This document shows positions 44,710 to 55,747 of a DNA stretch of 64,000 nucleotides, in pieces. A program made the translations under genes and the position numbers. The stretch's first letter is position 1; the number at the start of each line of letters is the position of its first letter. Origin of the DNA: Sinorhizobium psoraleae (lineage in GTDB: Bacteria > Pseudomonadota > Alphaproteobacteria > Rhizobiales > Rhizobiaceae); NCBI RefSeq assembly GCF_013283645.1, contig NZ_JABEKV010000001.1, positions 1,418,577 to 1,482,576 of the forward strand, in the 5' to 3' direction. Under the pieces are notes generated by a model, which searched no databases, was not told the origin of the DNA, and saw only the letters and a program-made list of their open reading frames with translations.

Positions 44710-45810
44710 ATGCTGATCTGGCTCGTGGAACTGGCGGACCACTTTCAATTCTTCAACCTCTTTCGCTACATCACTTTCCGCACGGGTGCAGCTCTCTTTA
44801 CTTCCGCCTTGATCGTCTTCCTGTTCGGCCCGGCGATGATCGCATCGCTTCGCATCCGCCAGGGCAAGGGCCAGCCGATCCGCGCCGATGGCCCACAGAC
44901 CCACTTCAAGAAGGCCGGAACGCCGACCATGGGCGGCCTGATGATCCTTGCCGGCATCGTCGTCTCGTCGCTGCTTTGGGCCGACCTGTCCAGCGTCTAT
45001 GTCGTTTCGACCCTTCTCGTGACGCTCGGCTTCGGCGCGATCGGCTTCTACGACGATTACCTCAAGGTGACGAAGCAGTCGGACAAGGGCTTTTCCGGCA
45101 AGGCGCGTCTCGGCATCGAATTCGTGATCGCGGCGATCGCCGTCTTCTTCATGATGCGGGCCGCGCTTTCGGCGGGGACCGCGGGCTCCACCTTCGGTTC
45201 CTCGGTTACTTTCCCCTTCTTCAAGGACCTGATGCTCAATCTCGGCTATTTCTTCGTGCTTTTCGGCGGTTTCGTCATCGTCGGGGCGGGCAATGCCGTG
45301 AACCTGACCGACGGTCTCGACGGGCTTGCCATCGTGCCCGTGATGATCGCGTCCGCCGCCTTCGGGCTGATCGCCTATCTCGCCGGTAACGCCGTTTTCG
45401 CCAACTATCTGCAGATCCATTTCGTACCGGGCACCGGTGAACTCGCCGTGATCCTCGGCGCCGTCATTGGCGCGGGTCTCGGCTTCCTCTGGTTCAACGC
45501 GCCACCCGCCGCAATCTTCATGGGCGATACCGGCTCGCTGGCGCTGGGTGGCCTCATCGGCACGGTTGCCGTTGCCACGAAGCATGAAGTCGTGATGATC
45601 ATCGTCGGCGGCCTCTTCGTCATTGAGACGTTGTCGGTGATTATCCAGGTCTTCTGGTTCAAGCGGACCGGCCGCCGCGTCTTCCTGATGGCGCCGATCC
45701 ACCATCACTTCGAAAAGAAGGGCTGGACGGAAAGCCAGGTGGTGATCCGCTTCTGGATCATCGCCGTCATCCTAGCGATGATCGGCCTTTCAACGCTCAA
45801 GCTGCGGTGA
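44710..45810 (+). CDS. mraY: Phospho-N-acetylmuramoyl-pentapeptide transferase MraY
   Basis: A 366-residue protein with about ten membrane helices. [49 protein letters not shown] and [13 protein letters not shown] are the MraY active-site motifs. It moves phospho-MurNAc-pentapeptide to undecaprenyl phosphate, making lipid I. AAAGGT six bases before the ATG at 44710 supports this start over the ATG at 44674. Confidence 0.95.
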   Translation: MLIWLVELADHFQFFNLFRYITFRTGAALFTSALIVFLFGPAMIASLRIRQGKGQPIRADGPQTHFKKAGTPTMGGLMILAGIVVSSLLWADLSSVYVVSTLLVTLGFGAIGFYDDYLKVTKQSDKGFSGKARLGIEFVIAAIAVFFMMRAALSAGTAGSTFGSSVTFPFFKDLMLNLGYFFVLFGGFVIVGAGNAVNLTDGLDGLAIVPVMIASAAFGLIAYLAGNAVFANYLQIHFVPGTGELAVILGAVIGAGLGFLWFNAPPAAIFMGDTGSLALGGLIGTVAVATKHEVVMIIVGGLFVIETLSVIIQVFWFKRTGRRVFLMAPIHHHFEKKGWTESQVVIRFWIIAVILAMIGLSTLKLR

Positions 45811-45817
45811 GTGTGCG

Positions 45818-47209
45818 ATGATCCCGGTCACCACATTCAAGGACAGGAAGGTCGCACTCTTCGGGCTCGGCGGTTCCGGCCTCGCGACGGCGCAAGCGCT
45901 GGTCGCGGGCGGGGCGGACGTCGTCGGCTGGGACGACAATCCCGACAGCGTCGCCAAGGCCGCCGCAGCGGGGCTTTCGACGGCCGATCTGCGCGGCGTC
46001 GACTGGTCCGGCTTTGCCGCTTTCGTACTCTCTCCCGGCGTGCCGCTGACGCATCCGAAGCCGCATTGGACCGTCGATCTTGCCCATCAGGCGGGTGTCG
46101 AGATCATCGGCGACGTGGAACTTTTCGTGCGCGAGCGCCGGGCGCACGCGCCCGACTGCCCTTTCATCGCCATCACCGGCACCAACGGCAAGTCGACGAC
46201 GACGGCGCTTATCGCCCACATCCTGAGAGAAAGCGGGCGAGACACCCAGCTTGGCGGCAATATCGGCACCGCGGTACTGACGCTCGATCCGCCGAAGGCC
46301 GGACGGTTCTACGTGGTGGAATGCTCCTCCTACCAAATCGATCTTGCGCCGACGCTTGAGGCGACGGCCGGCATCCTGCTCAACCTGACCCCGGATCATT
46401 TGGACCGGCATGGCACGATGCAGAACTATGCCAATATCAAGGAGCGCCTGGTGGCGGGAAGCGACACCGCGATCGTCGGCGTCGACGACAGCTTCTCGAC
46501 ACTGATCGCCGATCGGGTGGAGCGTGCCGGAACCAGGGTCGTTCGCATTTCGCGCCGGCACGTGCTTGCCGACGGGCTTTACGCCGAAGGCTCGCGGTTG
46601 ATGCGCGCCCGTGGTGGCACGTCTTCGCTCTTCACCGATCTTGCCGGCATCCAGACGTTGCGGGGCGGGCATAACGCCCAGAATGCGGCTGCGGCGATTG
46701 CCGCCTGCCTCGCGGTCGGCGTCGAGGAGAAGGACATCGTCGACAGTCTTCGCAGCTTCCCGGGGCTGAAGCACCGCATGCAGCCGGTCGGGAAAAAGGG
46801 TGATGTCGTCTTCGTCAACGACAGCAAGGCGACCAATGCGGATGCCGCGGCGCCGGCGCTGTCGAGCTACGATCGGATCTACTGGATCGCCGGCGGTCTG
46901 CCGAAGGAAGGCGGCATCGCCTCGCTAACGCTGTTCTTCCCGAAGATCGTCAAGGCCTATCTGATCGGCGAGGCGGCTCCCGCCTTTGCAGCGACGCTCG
47001 GCGAGGCCGTGCCCTACGAGATTTCGGGAACGCTGGAGAATGCCGTGGCGCATGCGGCGGCGGATGCAGCACGGGACGAGGGCGGACCGTCGGCCGTGAT
47101 GCTCTCACCGGCTTGCGCAAGCTTCGACCAGTACAAGAATTTCGAGGTGCGCGGAGATGCCTTCGTCGGGCATGTGGCGGCGCTCGAAGGCGTGACCATG
47201 CTCATCTGA
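45818..47209 (+). CDS. murD: UDP-N-acetylmuramoyl-L-alanine--D-glutamate ligase MurD
   Basis: A 463-residue Mur ligase. [15 protein letters not shown] is the substrate-binding Rossmann loop, [15 protein letters not shown] is the ATP loop and [13 protein letters not shown] is the D-Glu region. It adds D-glutamate to UDP-MurNAc-L-Ala. It begins 7 nt after mraY. Confidence 0.95.
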   Translation: MIPVTTFKDRKVALFGLGGSGLATAQALVAGGADVVGWDDNPDSVAKAAAAGLSTADLRGVDWSGFAAFVLSPGVPLTHPKPHWTVDLAHQAGVEIIGDVELFVRERRAHAPDCPFIAITGTNGKSTTTALIAHILRESGRDTQLGGNIGTAVLTLDPPKAGRFYVVECSSYQIDLAPTLEATAGILLNLTPDHLDRHGTMQNYANIKERLVAGSDTAIVGVDDSFSTLIADRVERAGTRVVRISRRHVLADGLYAEGSRLMRARGGTSSLFTDLAGIQTLRGGHNAQNAAAAIAACLAVGVEEKDIVDSLRSFPGLKHRMQPVGKKGDVVFVNDSKATNADAAAPALSSYDRIYWIAGGLPKEGGIASLTLFFPKIVKAYLIGEAAPAFAATLGEAVPYEISGTLENAVAHAAADAARDEGGPSAVMLSPACASFDQYKNFEVRGDAFVGHVAALEGVTMLI

Positions 47210-47272
47210 CGGGCGGAGTTGGGCTGAACTATTGACGTGGCGCACATGTGCGCCAGAAAAGGGGACAGACAG

Positions 47273-48427
47273 ATGGTAAGCCGAGCCGAACGTGGCCCTG
47301 TGGCCGACTGGTTCTGGACGATCGACAGGTTTTTTCTGGCAACCTTCGTCCTCCTGATGGGCGTCGGCTTCATGCTCTCCTTCGCGGCGAGCCCGCCGGT
47401 CGCCGAACGGCTCGGCCTCGACAGCTTCCACTTCGTCAAGCGTCACGCGCTCTTCCTCCTGCCGTCGCTTGCGGTGATGGTCGGCATCTCCTTTCTTTCG
47501 CCGCGCCAGGTCAGGCGCGCAGCGATCATCCTGCTTGCAATTTCTCTCGGGATGATGGTGCTGGTTCTCTTCGTCGGTCAGGAGGTCAAGGGCTCGCTGC
47601 GCTGGATTTCGATCGCCGGCATTTCCATTCAGCCTTCGGAATTCATGAAGCCGGCCTTTGTGGTCGTCTGCGCCTGGCTTTTCTCCGAGCACGCAAGGCA
47701 GCCGGAGATCCCGGGCAATCTTTTCGCCATCCTGCTTTTCGGTATCGTCGGCGCGCTTCTCGTCGCCCAGCCCGACCTCGGCCAGACAATCCTGACGACG
47801 GCGGTCTGGGGCGGCATGTTCTTCATGGCCGGCATGCCGTGGCTGTGGATCATCGTGCTCGCGGGCGCGGCGGTCGGCGGCTTCTTCGTCGCCTATACCA
47901 TGCTGCCGCACGTCGCCGGCCGTATCGACCGCTTCCTGACCGGCGAGGGCGACACGTTCCAGGTGGACACCGCGCGCGAGGCGATCATCCGCGGCGACTG
48001 GTTCGGCCGCGGCCCGGGCGAGGGCGTGGTCAAGCGCATCATTCCCGACAGCCACACCGACTTCGTCTTCTCGGTGGCCGCCGAAGAGTTCGGCATCGTC
48101 TTCTGCATGGCCATCGTGCTGATCTTTTCGTTCCTCGTCATGCGCGGCCTCAGCCATGCCTTCCGCGAGCGCAACGATTTCAACCGCTTCGCCGTTGCCG
48201 GGCTGGTCCTGCAGATCGGCATCCAGTCGCTGATCAATATCGGTGTGAACCTCGAACTGCTTCCGGCCAAGGGCATGACCCTGCCCCTGATCTCCTACGG
48301 CGGCTCGTCGATGGTGGCGATCTGCGTGACGGCCGGATTCATCCTGGCATTGACCCGTCACCGGCCGGAAAAGCGCGCCGTGGAGCGTAGCCTCTTTCGA
48401 TCCGGCGTCGGCGTGCCGGCGGAGTAA
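47273..48427 (+). CDS. ftsW: Septal peptidoglycan glycosyltransferase FtsW
   Basis: A 384-residue SEDS protein with about ten helices; KGSLRWISIAGISIQPSEFMKPAF, ARPDLGQT-like VAQPDLGQTIL, DSHTDFVFSVAAEEFG and LPLISYGGSSM are SEDS signatures. It polymerises lipid II at the septum together with FtsI. GGGGACAG before the ATG at 47273 decides the start. Confidence 0.95.
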   Translation: MVSRAERGPVADWFWTIDRFFLATFVLLMGVGFMLSFAASPPVAERLGLDSFHFVKRHALFLLPSLAVMVGISFLSPRQVRRAAIILLAISLGMMVLVLFVGQEVKGSLRWISIAGISIQPSEFMKPAFVVVCAWLFSEHARQPEIPGNLFAILLFGIVGALLVAQPDLGQTILTTAVWGGMFFMAGMPWLWIIVLAGAAVGGFFVAYTMLPHVAGRIDRFLTGEGDTFQVDTAREAIIRGDWFGRGPGEGVVKRIIPDSHTDFVFSVAAEEFGIVFCMAIVLIFSFLVMRGLSHAFRERNDFNRFAVAGLVLQIGIQSLINIGVNLELLPAKGMTLPLISYGGSSMVAICVTAGFILALTRHRPEKRAVERSLFRSGVGVPAE

Positions 48428-48430
48428 GTC

Positions 48431-49555
48431 ATGAGCAAAGGCATCATTCTTCTTGCCGCCGGCGGCACCGGCGGTCACCTTTTTCCCGCGGAAGCGCTGG
48501 CACATGAGTTGAGGGCGTCCGGCTATTCCGTGCATCTGGTGACGGACAGCCGCGCCGAGCGCTTTGCCGGCAGGTTTCCGGCGGACGACATCCACGTCGT
48601 GCCGTCGGCGACGATCGGCTCGAAGAACCCGATCAAACTGGCGCAATCGGTCTGGAAGCTCTGGACAGGCCTGCGCGCGGCGCGGCGCCTAATCGCGCGC
48701 CTGAAGCCGAAGGCGGTGATCGGTTTCGGGGGTTACCCGACCGTGCCGCCGCTGCTGGCGGCAACCGGCATGGGTGTCCCCTCGATGATCCACGAGCAGA
48801 ACGCCGTGATGGGACGAGCCAACAAGATGCTGGCATCGCGCGTTCAGGCAATCGCGGGAGGCTTTTTGCCCGAGGGCACCGGGGGGTTCGCGACGAAAAC
48901 GGTGGCCACCGGCAATCCCGTTCGTCCCGCCGTGCTCCAGGCGGCGGGCGTGCCCTATGCGATTTCGGCGAGCGATGCGCCGTTCCACCTGGTCGTCTTC
49001 GGGGGCAGCCAGGGCGCACAATATTTCTCGCAGGCGGTCCCACAGGCGGTCTGCCGTCTCGACGACACCGCGCGCCAGCGGGTGCGGGTCACACAGCAGG
49101 CGCGCCCCGAGGATCGGGAAGGTGTCATCGCGGCATACCAGAAACTCGGCGTCCCGGCCGAGGTTGCCCCCTTCTTCAACGACATGGCGGCGCGGATCGC
49201 GGCGGCCCAACTCGTCATCTGCCGTTCGGGCGCGTCGACCGTTTCCGAGCTTGCCGTCATCGGCCGGCCGGCAGTCCTTGTGCCTTATCCTTATGCGCTC
49301 GATCACGATCAGGCGGCGAATGCGGCCGCGCTTGCGGCCAAGGGCGGCGCCCGTGTGATCGCACAGGCCGAACTCAGCGCTGAACGGCTCTCGGGCATCC
49401 TCGCCGACGCCATGAACAATCCGCAATCCCTGGCGCAGATGGCCACCAATGCCCGCGAAACCGGCAAACCGGACGCTGCGCGCTTGCTTGCGTCCCTCGT
49501 AGAGGCTATTGCCAGCGGTTTGACAGTCGAGAAATTCAAGGAAACACGCTCATGA
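48431..49555 (+). CDS. murG: UDP-GlcNAc:lipid I N-acetylglucosaminyltransferase MurG
   Basis: A 374-residue GT28 enzyme; [18 protein letters not shown] (N-terminal G-loop), [38 protein letters not shown] and [23 protein letters not shown]. It turns lipid I into lipid II at the inner face of the membrane. Its stop overlaps the murC start (ATGA). Confidence 0.95.
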   Translation: MSKGIILLAAGGTGGHLFPAEALAHELRASGYSVHLVTDSRAERFAGRFPADDIHVVPSATIGSKNPIKLAQSVWKLWTGLRAARRLIARLKPKAVIGFGGYPTVPPLLAATGMGVPSMIHEQNAVMGRANKMLASRVQAIAGGFLPEGTGGFATKTVATGNPVRPAVLQAAGVPYAISASDAPFHLVVFGGSQGAQYFSQAVPQAVCRLDDTARQRVRVTQQARPEDREGVIAAYQKLGVPAEVAPFFNDMAARIAAAQLVICRSGASTVSELAVIGRPAVLVPYPYALDHDQAANAAALAAKGGARVIAQAELSAERLSGILADAMNNPQSLAQMATNARETGKPDAARLLASLVEAIASGLTVEKFKETRS

Positions 49556-50961
49556 AAATGCCGAAGACGATCGGGCTCGTACATTTCATCGGTATCGGCG
49601 GCATTGGCATGAGCGGCATCGCGGAGGTTCTGCACAATCTCGGTCACCGGGTGCAGGGTTCGGATCAGTCGGACAGCGCCAACGTGCAGCGCCTGCGCGA
49701 CAAGGGCATCAGGATCTCCGTCGGCCACAAGGCTGAAAACCTCGGCGATGCCGAGGTTGTCGTCGTCTCGACCGCGATCAAGAAGGACAATCCCGAGTTG
49801 ATCGCCGCGCGCGAAAAATTCCTGCCCGTCGTGCGCCGCGCCGAAATGCTGGCCGAGTTGATGCGTTTCCGCAATGCGATCGCCATCGGCGGCACGCACG
49901 GAAAGACGACGACGACCTCGATGGTCGCAGCGCTGCTCGATGCAGGCGGGCTCGATCCGACCGTCATCAATGGCGGCATCATCAACGCCTACGGCACCAA
50001 CGCGCGCATGGGCGCCGGCGAATGGATGGTGGTCGAGGCGGACGAGTCCGACGGCACCTTCCTGAAGCTGCCGGCCGACATCGCCGTCGTCACCAATATC
50101 GACCCGGAGCATCTCGACCACTACGGCAATTTCGACGCCGTGAGGGCGGCCTTCCGGCAGTTCGTCGAGAACGTGCCCTTCTATGGTTTCGGCGTGCTCT
50201 GCCTCGATCATCCCGAGGTCCAGTCGATGGTCGCCAAGATCGAGGACCGCAAGGTCGTCAGCTATGGCGAGAACCCGCAGGCGGACGTGCGTTACCACAA
50301 TATACGCATGGACGGCGCGACCTCGATCTTCGATATCGAGATCCGCCGCCGCCGCACCGGGCAGGTGATCACGATGAAGGATCTGCGGCTGCCGATGCCC
50401 GGCCGCCACAACGTTTCCAATGCCACGGCCGCTATCGCAGTCGCCCAGCGTCTCGGCATCAAGCCGGAGGATATCGCGAAGGGGCTCGCCGCCTTCGGTG
50501 GCGTCAAGCGGCGTTTCACGCTTACCGGCGAGTGGAATGGCGCGCGCATCTTCGACGACTACGGCCATCACCCTGTCGAGATCAAGGCGGTCCTTAAGGC
50601 GGCGCGCGAGGCCTGCCAGGGACGGATCATCGCTGTCCACCAGCCGCATCGCTACAGCCGCCTGTCGACCCTCTTCGAGGACTTCTCTTCCTGCTTCAAC
50701 GATGCCGATACGATCCTGATCGCGCCCGTTTACGCGGCCGGCGAAGACGCGATCGACGGCGTGAATTCGGAAGCACTGGTCAATCGCATCAAAGCGGCGG
50801 GCCACCGTGACGCGCGCTATGTCGCCGGGCAGGAGGAAATCGCACCAATCGTCTCGAAGATTGCGCAGGCGGGCGATTTTGTGGTTCTCTTGGGGGCTGG
50901 CAGCATTACCTATTGGGCTGCAGCCCTGCCCAAGGAACTCGCGAATATTTCAGGAATTTGA
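49552..50961 (+). CDS. murC: UDP-N-acetylmuramate--L-alanine ligase MurC
   Basis: A 469-residue Mur ligase. [34 protein letters not shown] (ATP loop), [14 protein letters not shown] and [15 protein letters not shown]. It attaches L-alanine to UDP-MurNAc, the first peptide step. It overlaps murG by 4 nt. Confidence 0.95.
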   Translation: MKMPKTIGLVHFIGIGGIGMSGIAEVLHNLGHRVQGSDQSDSANVQRLRDKGIRISVGHKAENLGDAEVVVVSTAIKKDNPELIAAREKFLPVVRRAEMLAELMRFRNAIAIGGTHGKTTTTSMVAALLDAGGLDPTVINGGIINAYGTNARMGAGEWMVVEADESDGTFLKLPADIAVVTNIDPEHLDHYGNFDAVRAAFRQFVENVPFYGFGVLCLDHPEVQSMVAKIEDRKVVSYGENPQADVRYHNIRMDGATSIFDIEIRRRRTGQVITMKDLRLPMPGRHNVSNATAAIAVAQRLGIKPEDIAKGLAAFGGVKRRFTLTGEWNGARIFDDYGHHPVEIKAVLKAAREACQGRIIAVHQPHRYSRLSTLFEDFSSCFNDADTILIAPVYAAGEDAIDGVNSEALVNRIKAAGHRDARYVAGQEEIAPIVSKIAQAGDFVVLLGAGSITYWAAALPKELANISGI

Positions 50962-50963
50962 GC

Positions 50964-51938
50964 ATGAAACAGGTCAACGGTCAGAAACTTTTCGAAGCGC
51001 TCGGAAGCGGCGTCAGTGCAGTTCGCGGACGCATCACGCCCGATGCCCCGATGGACCGCGTGACCTGGTTTCGCGCCGGTGGGCTTGCCGAGCTCATGTT
51101 CCAGCCGCACGACACCGACGATCTCGTCACGTTTCTGAAACTCGTGCCGGAGAACGTGCCGGTCATGGTCATCGGCGTCGGTTCCAACCTGCTCGTGCGC
51201 GACGGCGGCATACCGGGCGTCGTTATCCGCCTTTCGGCCAAGGGCTTCGGCGATCTTGAGATCGTCGGCGAAAACCGCATCAAGGCGGGTGCCATCTGCC
51301 CGGACAAGAATATCGCCGCGATGGCGCTCGACCACGGCATTGGCGGCTTCTATTTCTACTACGGCATCCCGGGTTCGATCGGCGGTGCGCTCCGGATGAA
51401 CGCCGGCGCGAATGGCGGCGAGACGCGCGAGCGCGTCGTGGAGGTCCATGCGGTCGACCGCAAGGGCAAAAAGCATGTTCTGAGCAATGCCGACATGGGC
51501 TATTCCTATCGTCACACTGCAGCGGCGAAGGACCTGATCTTCACGCATGCGATTTTCGAAGGCTATCCGGAAGACAAGAACAAGATCCGCACCGACATGG
51601 ATGCGGTGCGCCAGCATCGCGAGACGGTGCAGCCGATCCGCGAGAAGACCGGCGGCTCGACCTTCAAGAATCCGGAAGGCCACTCCGCCTGGAAGCTCAT
51701 CGACGAGGCGGGTTGCCGCGGCATGATGATCGGCAGCGCGCAAATGTCTCCGCTCCACTGCAACTTCATGATCAACACGGGGCAGGCGACCGGCTACGAG
51801 CTCGAATATCTCGGCGAGACCGTGCGCCAGCGCGTGATGGAACATTCCGGCGTGAAGCTGGAGTGGGAGATCAAGCGCGTCGGCAATTTCATGCCAGGTT
51901 ACGAGATCAAGGAATTCCTCGGCCGCGGCATAGCCTAA
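50964..51938 (+). CDS. murB: UDP-N-acetylenolpyruvoylglucosamine reductase MurB
   Basis: A 324-residue flavoprotein of the short (type II) MurB class. [28 protein letters not shown] (FAD), [36 protein letters not shown] with the catalytic Ser, and a C-terminal Glu region. It reduces UDP-GlcNAc-enolpyruvate to UDP-MurNAc. It begins 2 nt after murC with AGGAA as ribosome site. Confidence 0.95.
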   Translation: MKQVNGQKLFEALGSGVSAVRGRITPDAPMDRVTWFRAGGLAELMFQPHDTDDLVTFLKLVPENVPVMVIGVGSNLLVRDGGIPGVVIRLSAKGFGDLEIVGENRIKAGAICPDKNIAAMALDHGIGGFYFYYGIPGSIGGALRMNAGANGGETRERVVEVHAVDRKGKKHVLSNADMGYSYRHTAAAKDLIFTHAIFEGYPEDKNKIRTDMDAVRQHRETVQPIREKTGGSTFKNPEGHSAWKLIDEAGCRGMMIGSAQMSPLHCNFMINTGQATGYELEYLGETVRQRVMEHSGVKLEWEIKRVGNFMPGYEIKEFLGRGIA

Positions 51939-51957
51939 GCCGGAAAATAGCAACGGA

Positions 51958-51995
51958 AAGGGCCGCGACGGTTGCCGTCGCGGCCCTTCCTGCTT
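51958..51995. terminator. Strong bidirectional terminator between murB and the MFS gene
   Basis: A 14-bp stem, AAGGGCCGCGACGG at 51958-51971 with CCGTCGCGGCCCTT at 51975-51988 around a 3-nt loop. It lies 20 nt past murB and 26 nt past the end of the convergent MFS gene. It probably ends both transcripts. Confidence 0.8.
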
Positions 51996-52013
51996 TTCAA
52001 TTCGGTGTTGTCG

Positions 52014-53324
52014 TCAGCCGGAAACTTCCTCTTCCTTCGAGAGCAGCAGGCAGACAAGCGTGATCAGCGCGGCGGCCAGCAGGTAATAGCCGACGTGGCC
52101 GAGGCTGTAATTGGTTGCAAGCCAGGTGGCGATGTAGGGCGCCAGCGACGCGCCGAAGATGCCGGCGAGGTTGAAGGTCATCGAGGCACCGGTATAGCGC
52201 ACCGCCGTCGGGAAGGGGGCGGCGAGTGCTGCGCCGATCGGCCCGTAAGTGAGTCCCATCAGACCAAGGCCGATGATCGAAGAGGCGAAGGCGCCGCCTA
52301 GGCCGCTCGTCATCAGCGGAGCCATGACGAGACCGAAGATGCCGATGCCGATCGTCGTCAGCACCAGAACGAGACGCCGACCGAAGCGATCCGAAAGAAT
52401 GCCCGAGACCGGGATCATCAGGCCGAAGAATACGACGCCGGCCATCTGGACGACCAGGAACTGCTCGCGCGAATAACCGAGCTTCGCCGTGCCCCAGGAG
52501 AGCGAGAAGACGGTCATCAGGTAGAACAGAACAAAGGTCGCGAGCGCCACGAAAGTGCCGAGCACGAGACTGCGCTTGTGTGAGCGGAAGATTGCCGCGA
52601 CCGGAACCTCGACGCGCTCATGCTTGTCGATCGCCTTCTGGAATTCCGGCGTCTCGGTGATCTTCAGGCGGACATAGAGGCCGACGATGACGAGGAGCAC
52701 GCTGGCGATGAAGGGGATGCGCCAGCCCCAGGCGAGGAAGGCTTCCTCGCTCATCACTTCGCCGAGCACGAGGAAGGTGCCGGCGGAAAGGATGAAGCCG
52801 ATCGGCGCACCGAGCTGCGGGAACATCGCGTACCAGCTCCGCTTGCCTTCCGGGGCGTTCTCGGTGGCGAGCAGCACGGCGCCGCCCCATTCGCCGCCGA
52901 GCCCGAGACCCTGGCCAAAGCGGCAGAGCGCCAGCAGCAGCGGCGCGGCAATGCCGATCGTCGCATAGGTCGGCAGAAGACCGATGACGACGGTCGAAAT
53001 GCCCATGGTCATGAGCGCCGCGACGAGTGTCGCCTTGCGGCCGACCTTGTCACCGAAATGGCCGAAGACCACCGCGCCGAAGGGGCGGGCGAAAAAGGCG
53101 ATCGAGAAGGTGGCGAAGGACTGCAGCATCGCCGAGGTCGGATCGGCCGAGGGGAAGAAGAGATGCGGGAAAATGATCACCGCCGCCGTCGCATAAACGT
53201 AGAAGTCGAAGAATTCGATGGTCGTGCCGACGAGGCTGGCGAACAGCACCCGTGCAGGCGAGTTCACTGCCGGCTGATGCAACGCACTATCCTTTGGCGA
53301 CAGCGAGGTTGTCGCGTCTGTCAT
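52014..53324 (-). CDS. MFS metabolite:H+ symporter (MHS family, ProP/KgtP-like)
   Basis: A 436-residue transporter with 12 predicted helices. GTTIEFFDFYVYATAA at the first helix, GHFGDKVGRKATLVAALMTMG between helices 2 and 3 and GLGLGGEWGGAVLLATENAP are the signatures of the metabolite:H+ symporter family, carriers of organic acids and osmolytes. AGGAAC at spacing 6 precedes the ATG. It sits in reverse orientation between murB and ddl, interrupting the cluster. Confidence 0.9.
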   Translation of the reverse strand: MTDATTSLSPKDSALHQPAVNSPARVLFASLVGTTIEFFDFYVYATAAVIIFPHLFFPSADPTSAMLQSFATFSIAFFARPFGAVVFGHFGDKVGRKATLVAALMTMGISTVVIGLLPTYATIGIAAPLLLALCRFGQGLGLGGEWGGAVLLATENAPEGKRSWYAMFPQLGAPIGFILSAGTFLVLGEVMSEEAFLAWGWRIPFIASVLLVIVGLYVRLKITETPEFQKAIDKHERVEVPVAAIFRSHKRSLVLGTFVALATFVLFYLMTVFSLSWGTAKLGYSREQFLVVQMAGVVFFGLMIPVSGILSDRFGRRLVLVLTTIGIGIFGLVMAPLMTSGLGGAFASSIIGLGLMGLTYGPIGAALAAPFPTAVRYTGASMTFNLAGIFGASLAPYIATWLATNYSLGHVGYYLLAAALITLVCLLLSKEEEVSG

Positions 53325-53903
53325 TGTCTTGTTCCTGATATGATTGCCATGCCGTCTTGGCAGGCGGTCGGCGGGTCTTAGCGCAAGTTTCCGTCGGGAG
53401 AAACCCCGATATAGTAAGAAATGCGAACTAAATTTGCGGCGAGCGCAGCATTATTCCGCCGGCGCGCGGCTCGGCATGATCTACCCGCTCGAGGCCTCGA
53501 TTTTCGGCAAGGGCCAGGTCCCGGCAGCATTCCTTTGCGGTAGTCACCGCCGTTCGCAAGATTGTCGAAGTGATGGTGTCCCAGGTGAGCGGCGCGCTTA
53601 GGCAAGCGACGAGAGCCTTGCCAGGAGCCGCGACGGATATCCAGGGGCTTCATTTTTCGCCGTCCGCACTCATTTTCTTAACATAGCCGTACAAACCACT
53701 GATTTCTCGTCTGATTGCCTTGTTTAGGCAGGCGTTTTCGGCGGCAAAGCTGACGCGCTTCATGAGAAGAGTTAACCAAAGTAAACGATTCATTAACCAT
53801 AATGCCGTTCTAGTGGCGCTGTTCGGGCGCCGGCGACTCGGCAGCCGGAATCAGCCAGACGCAAGCAAGAATAGTGATAGTGGCGTATTGTTTGGGGGTT
53901 TTG
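53325..53903. promoter_or_regulatory. Promoter region of ddl-ftsQAZ with paired TTAACC half-sites
   Basis: This 580-nt gap must hold the divergent promoters of the MFS gene and of ddl. Two TTAACC boxes, 53772-53777 and 53793-53798, are 21 bp (two helical turns) apart; TTAACC is the CtrA half-site in alpha-proteobacteria, where CtrA controls division genes. The part 53450-53660 shows protein-like reading in two frames (LGMIYPLEASIFGKGQ; then VRKIVEVMVSQVSGAL) but no intact gene, and may be a decayed one. Confidence 0.45.
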
Positions 53904-54830
53904 ATGAGCGGCAGGCATGTTGCTGTCCTGATGGGCGGATTTTCCTCGGAGAGGCCGGTGAGCCTGTCTTCCGGGGCTGCTTGCGCCGATGCCCTTGAAG
54001 CCGAAGGCTATCGCGTTACGCGCGTGGACGTCGGGCGCGATGTGGCCGCAGTTCTTGCGGACCTGCGTCCGGAGATTGCCTTCAACGCCCTCCACGGCCC
54101 CTTCGGCGAAGACGGCACGATCCAGGGCATCCTGGAATATCTCGAGATTCCCTATACCCATTCCGGCGTGCTTGCCTCCGCGCTCGCCATGGACAAGGCG
54201 CAGGCCAAGCATGTCGCCAAGGCTGCCGGCATTCCGGTCGCCGATGCGTTGATCATGGATCGGCGGACATTCGGCAACCGGCACCCGATGAAGCCGCCCT
54301 ACGTGGTCAAGCCGGTTCGCGAAGGTTCGAGCTTCGGCGTCGTCATCGTCAAGGAGGATCAGTCGCATCCGCCGCAGGTGATCACGTCCAGCGAATGGCG
54401 CTACGGCGACCGTGTCATGGTCGAGCGCTATATCGCCGGCCGCGAGCTGACATGCGGCGTCATGGGCGATGTCGCGCTCGGCGTCACCGAGATCATTCCC
54501 CAGGGGCATGCCTTCTACGATTATGATTCAAAATACGTAAAAGGTGGTTCAAGCCACGTCATTCCGGCGCAGATTTCACCAAATATTTACCAAAAAATAC
54601 AAACACTCGCTTTGAAGGCGCATCAGGCAATCGGTTGCCGCGGCGTCAGCCGATCCGACTTCCGCTTCGACGATCGCGGTCCCGGCGAGGGCGAGTTGAT
54701 CTGGCTGGAAATCAATACCCAGCCCGGCATGACCCCGACCTCCCTGGTGCCCGAGATGGCGCAGCATGCGGGCCTTCAGTTTGGTGAGTTTCTCAGGTGG
54801 ATGGTGGAGGACGCATCGTGTTTGCGTTGA
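53904..54830 (+). CDS. ddl: D-alanine--D-alanine ligase
   Basis: A 308-residue ATP-grasp enzyme. [16 protein letters not shown] (N-terminal substrate loop), [31 protein letters not shown] (ATP) and [20 protein letters not shown] (metal/product site). It makes the D-Ala-D-Ala that MurF uses. GGGGG six bases before the ATG at 53904 decides the start against an earlier ATG at 53874. Confidence 0.95.
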   Translation: MSGRHVAVLMGGFSSERPVSLSSGAACADALEAEGYRVTRVDVGRDVAAVLADLRPEIAFNALHGPFGEDGTIQGILEYLEIPYTHSGVLASALAMDKAQAKHVAKAAGIPVADALIMDRRTFGNRHPMKPPYVVKPVREGSSFGVVIVKEDQSHPPQVITSSEWRYGDRVMVERYIAGRELTCGVMGDVALGVTEIIPQGHAFYDYDSKYVKGGSSHVIPAQISPNIYQKIQTLALKAHQAIGCRGVSRSDFRFDDRGPGEGELIWLEINTQPGMTPTSLVPEMAQHAGLQFGEFLRWMVEDASCLR

Positions 54831-55747
54831 GGGGCAGAAGGGGCAGAAGGGTGCGTCACCCGCTCGGCGTCGCCGGCGAGGCGGATGAGACGTTCGTGCT
54901 GCCGCGTCCACTGCGCAAGGTCGTGCGCTTCCTGGTCAGCCTTGGCACGGGCCGCATCCGCTTTCCCGCGCACACCGGTACTGTGTCGGCCGCCGCCTTC
55001 CTTGCGGCGACGGGCTTCTACGGCATGTCGCTTGGGGGCCACACGCAGAACTTCGCGCAGGCCTCGACGACGGCAGCCGGCTTCGCCATCGAGGACGTCC
55101 GGGTTTCCGGCAACGAGCAAACCTCCGAGATCGATATTCTCCAGCAGCTCGGGCTCGATGGCGCGACGTCGCTCGTCGCTCTCGACATCGCCGAGGCGCG
55201 CAGGCTGATCAGCGAATTGCCCTGGGTGCAGAACGTGACCGTGCGCAAGGTCTATCCGGGCACGATCGAGGTCAATCTTGAGGAACGCAAGGCCTTCGGT
55301 ATCTGGCAGCATGGCTCCGACCTGTCACTGATCGAGCGCAGCGGCAGTGTCATCGCGCCGCTTCGCGACAACAAGTTCGCCGCTTTGCCGCTGTTCGTCG
55401 GTCGCGATGCAGAGACGGCGGCGGCCGGGTTCTACGACGAATTCTCGCGCTGGCCGGAGTTCCGCTCCCGCGTGAAGGCTTTCGTGCGGGTTTCCGGCAG
55501 GCGGTGGGACCTGCGCCTCGACAACGGCATCATCGTCAAGCTTCCGGAGAACGACGTCGCCAGGGCGATGAAGGTTCTCGCCGAGATGGAGGAGAGGCAC
55601 CAGCTTCTCGAGCGCGACATCGCCGCCGTCGATCTGAGGCTTGAAGACCGCACCACGGTACAATTGACGCCGGAAGCCGTTGCCCGGCGAGAGGTCGCGT
55701 TGAAGGCGAGGGAGAAGATGCTGAAAGCCCAGGAGAAGCGGATATGA
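54818..55747 (+). CDS. ftsQ: Cell division protein FtsQ
   Basis: A 309-residue bitopic membrane protein. The N terminus is basic ([11 protein letters not shown]), a membrane helix lies near residues 55-75 ([17 protein letters not shown]), then a POTRA domain ([24 protein letters not shown]) and the FtsQ domain ([27 protein letters not shown]). It links FtsL/FtsB to the divisome. The start is a GTG: GGAGG lies 7 nt before it, inside the end of ddl, with a 13-nt overlap. Confidence 0.93.
   Translation: MFALRGRRGRRVRHPLGVAGEADETFVLPRPLRKVVRFLVSLGTGRIRFPAHTGTVSAAAFLAATGFYGMSLGGHTQNFAQASTTAAGFAIEDVRVSGNEQTSEIDILQQLGLDGATSLVALDIAEARRLISELPWVQNVTVRKVYPGTIEVNLEERKAFGIWQHGSDLSLIERSGSVIAPLRDNKFAALPLFVGRDAETAAAGFYDEFSRWPEFRSRVKAFVRVSGRRWDLRLDNGIIVKLPENDVARAMKVLAEMEERHQLLERDIAAVDLRLEDRTTVQLTPEAVARREVALKAREKMLKAQEKRI

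Noticed and set aside
53378-53653. 91-codon minus-strand frame between the MFS gene and ddl
   Set aside because: Composition is Arg/Gly-rich without a motif; the plus-strand reading looks at most like a broken gene relic, which is noted in the promoter-region entry instead.
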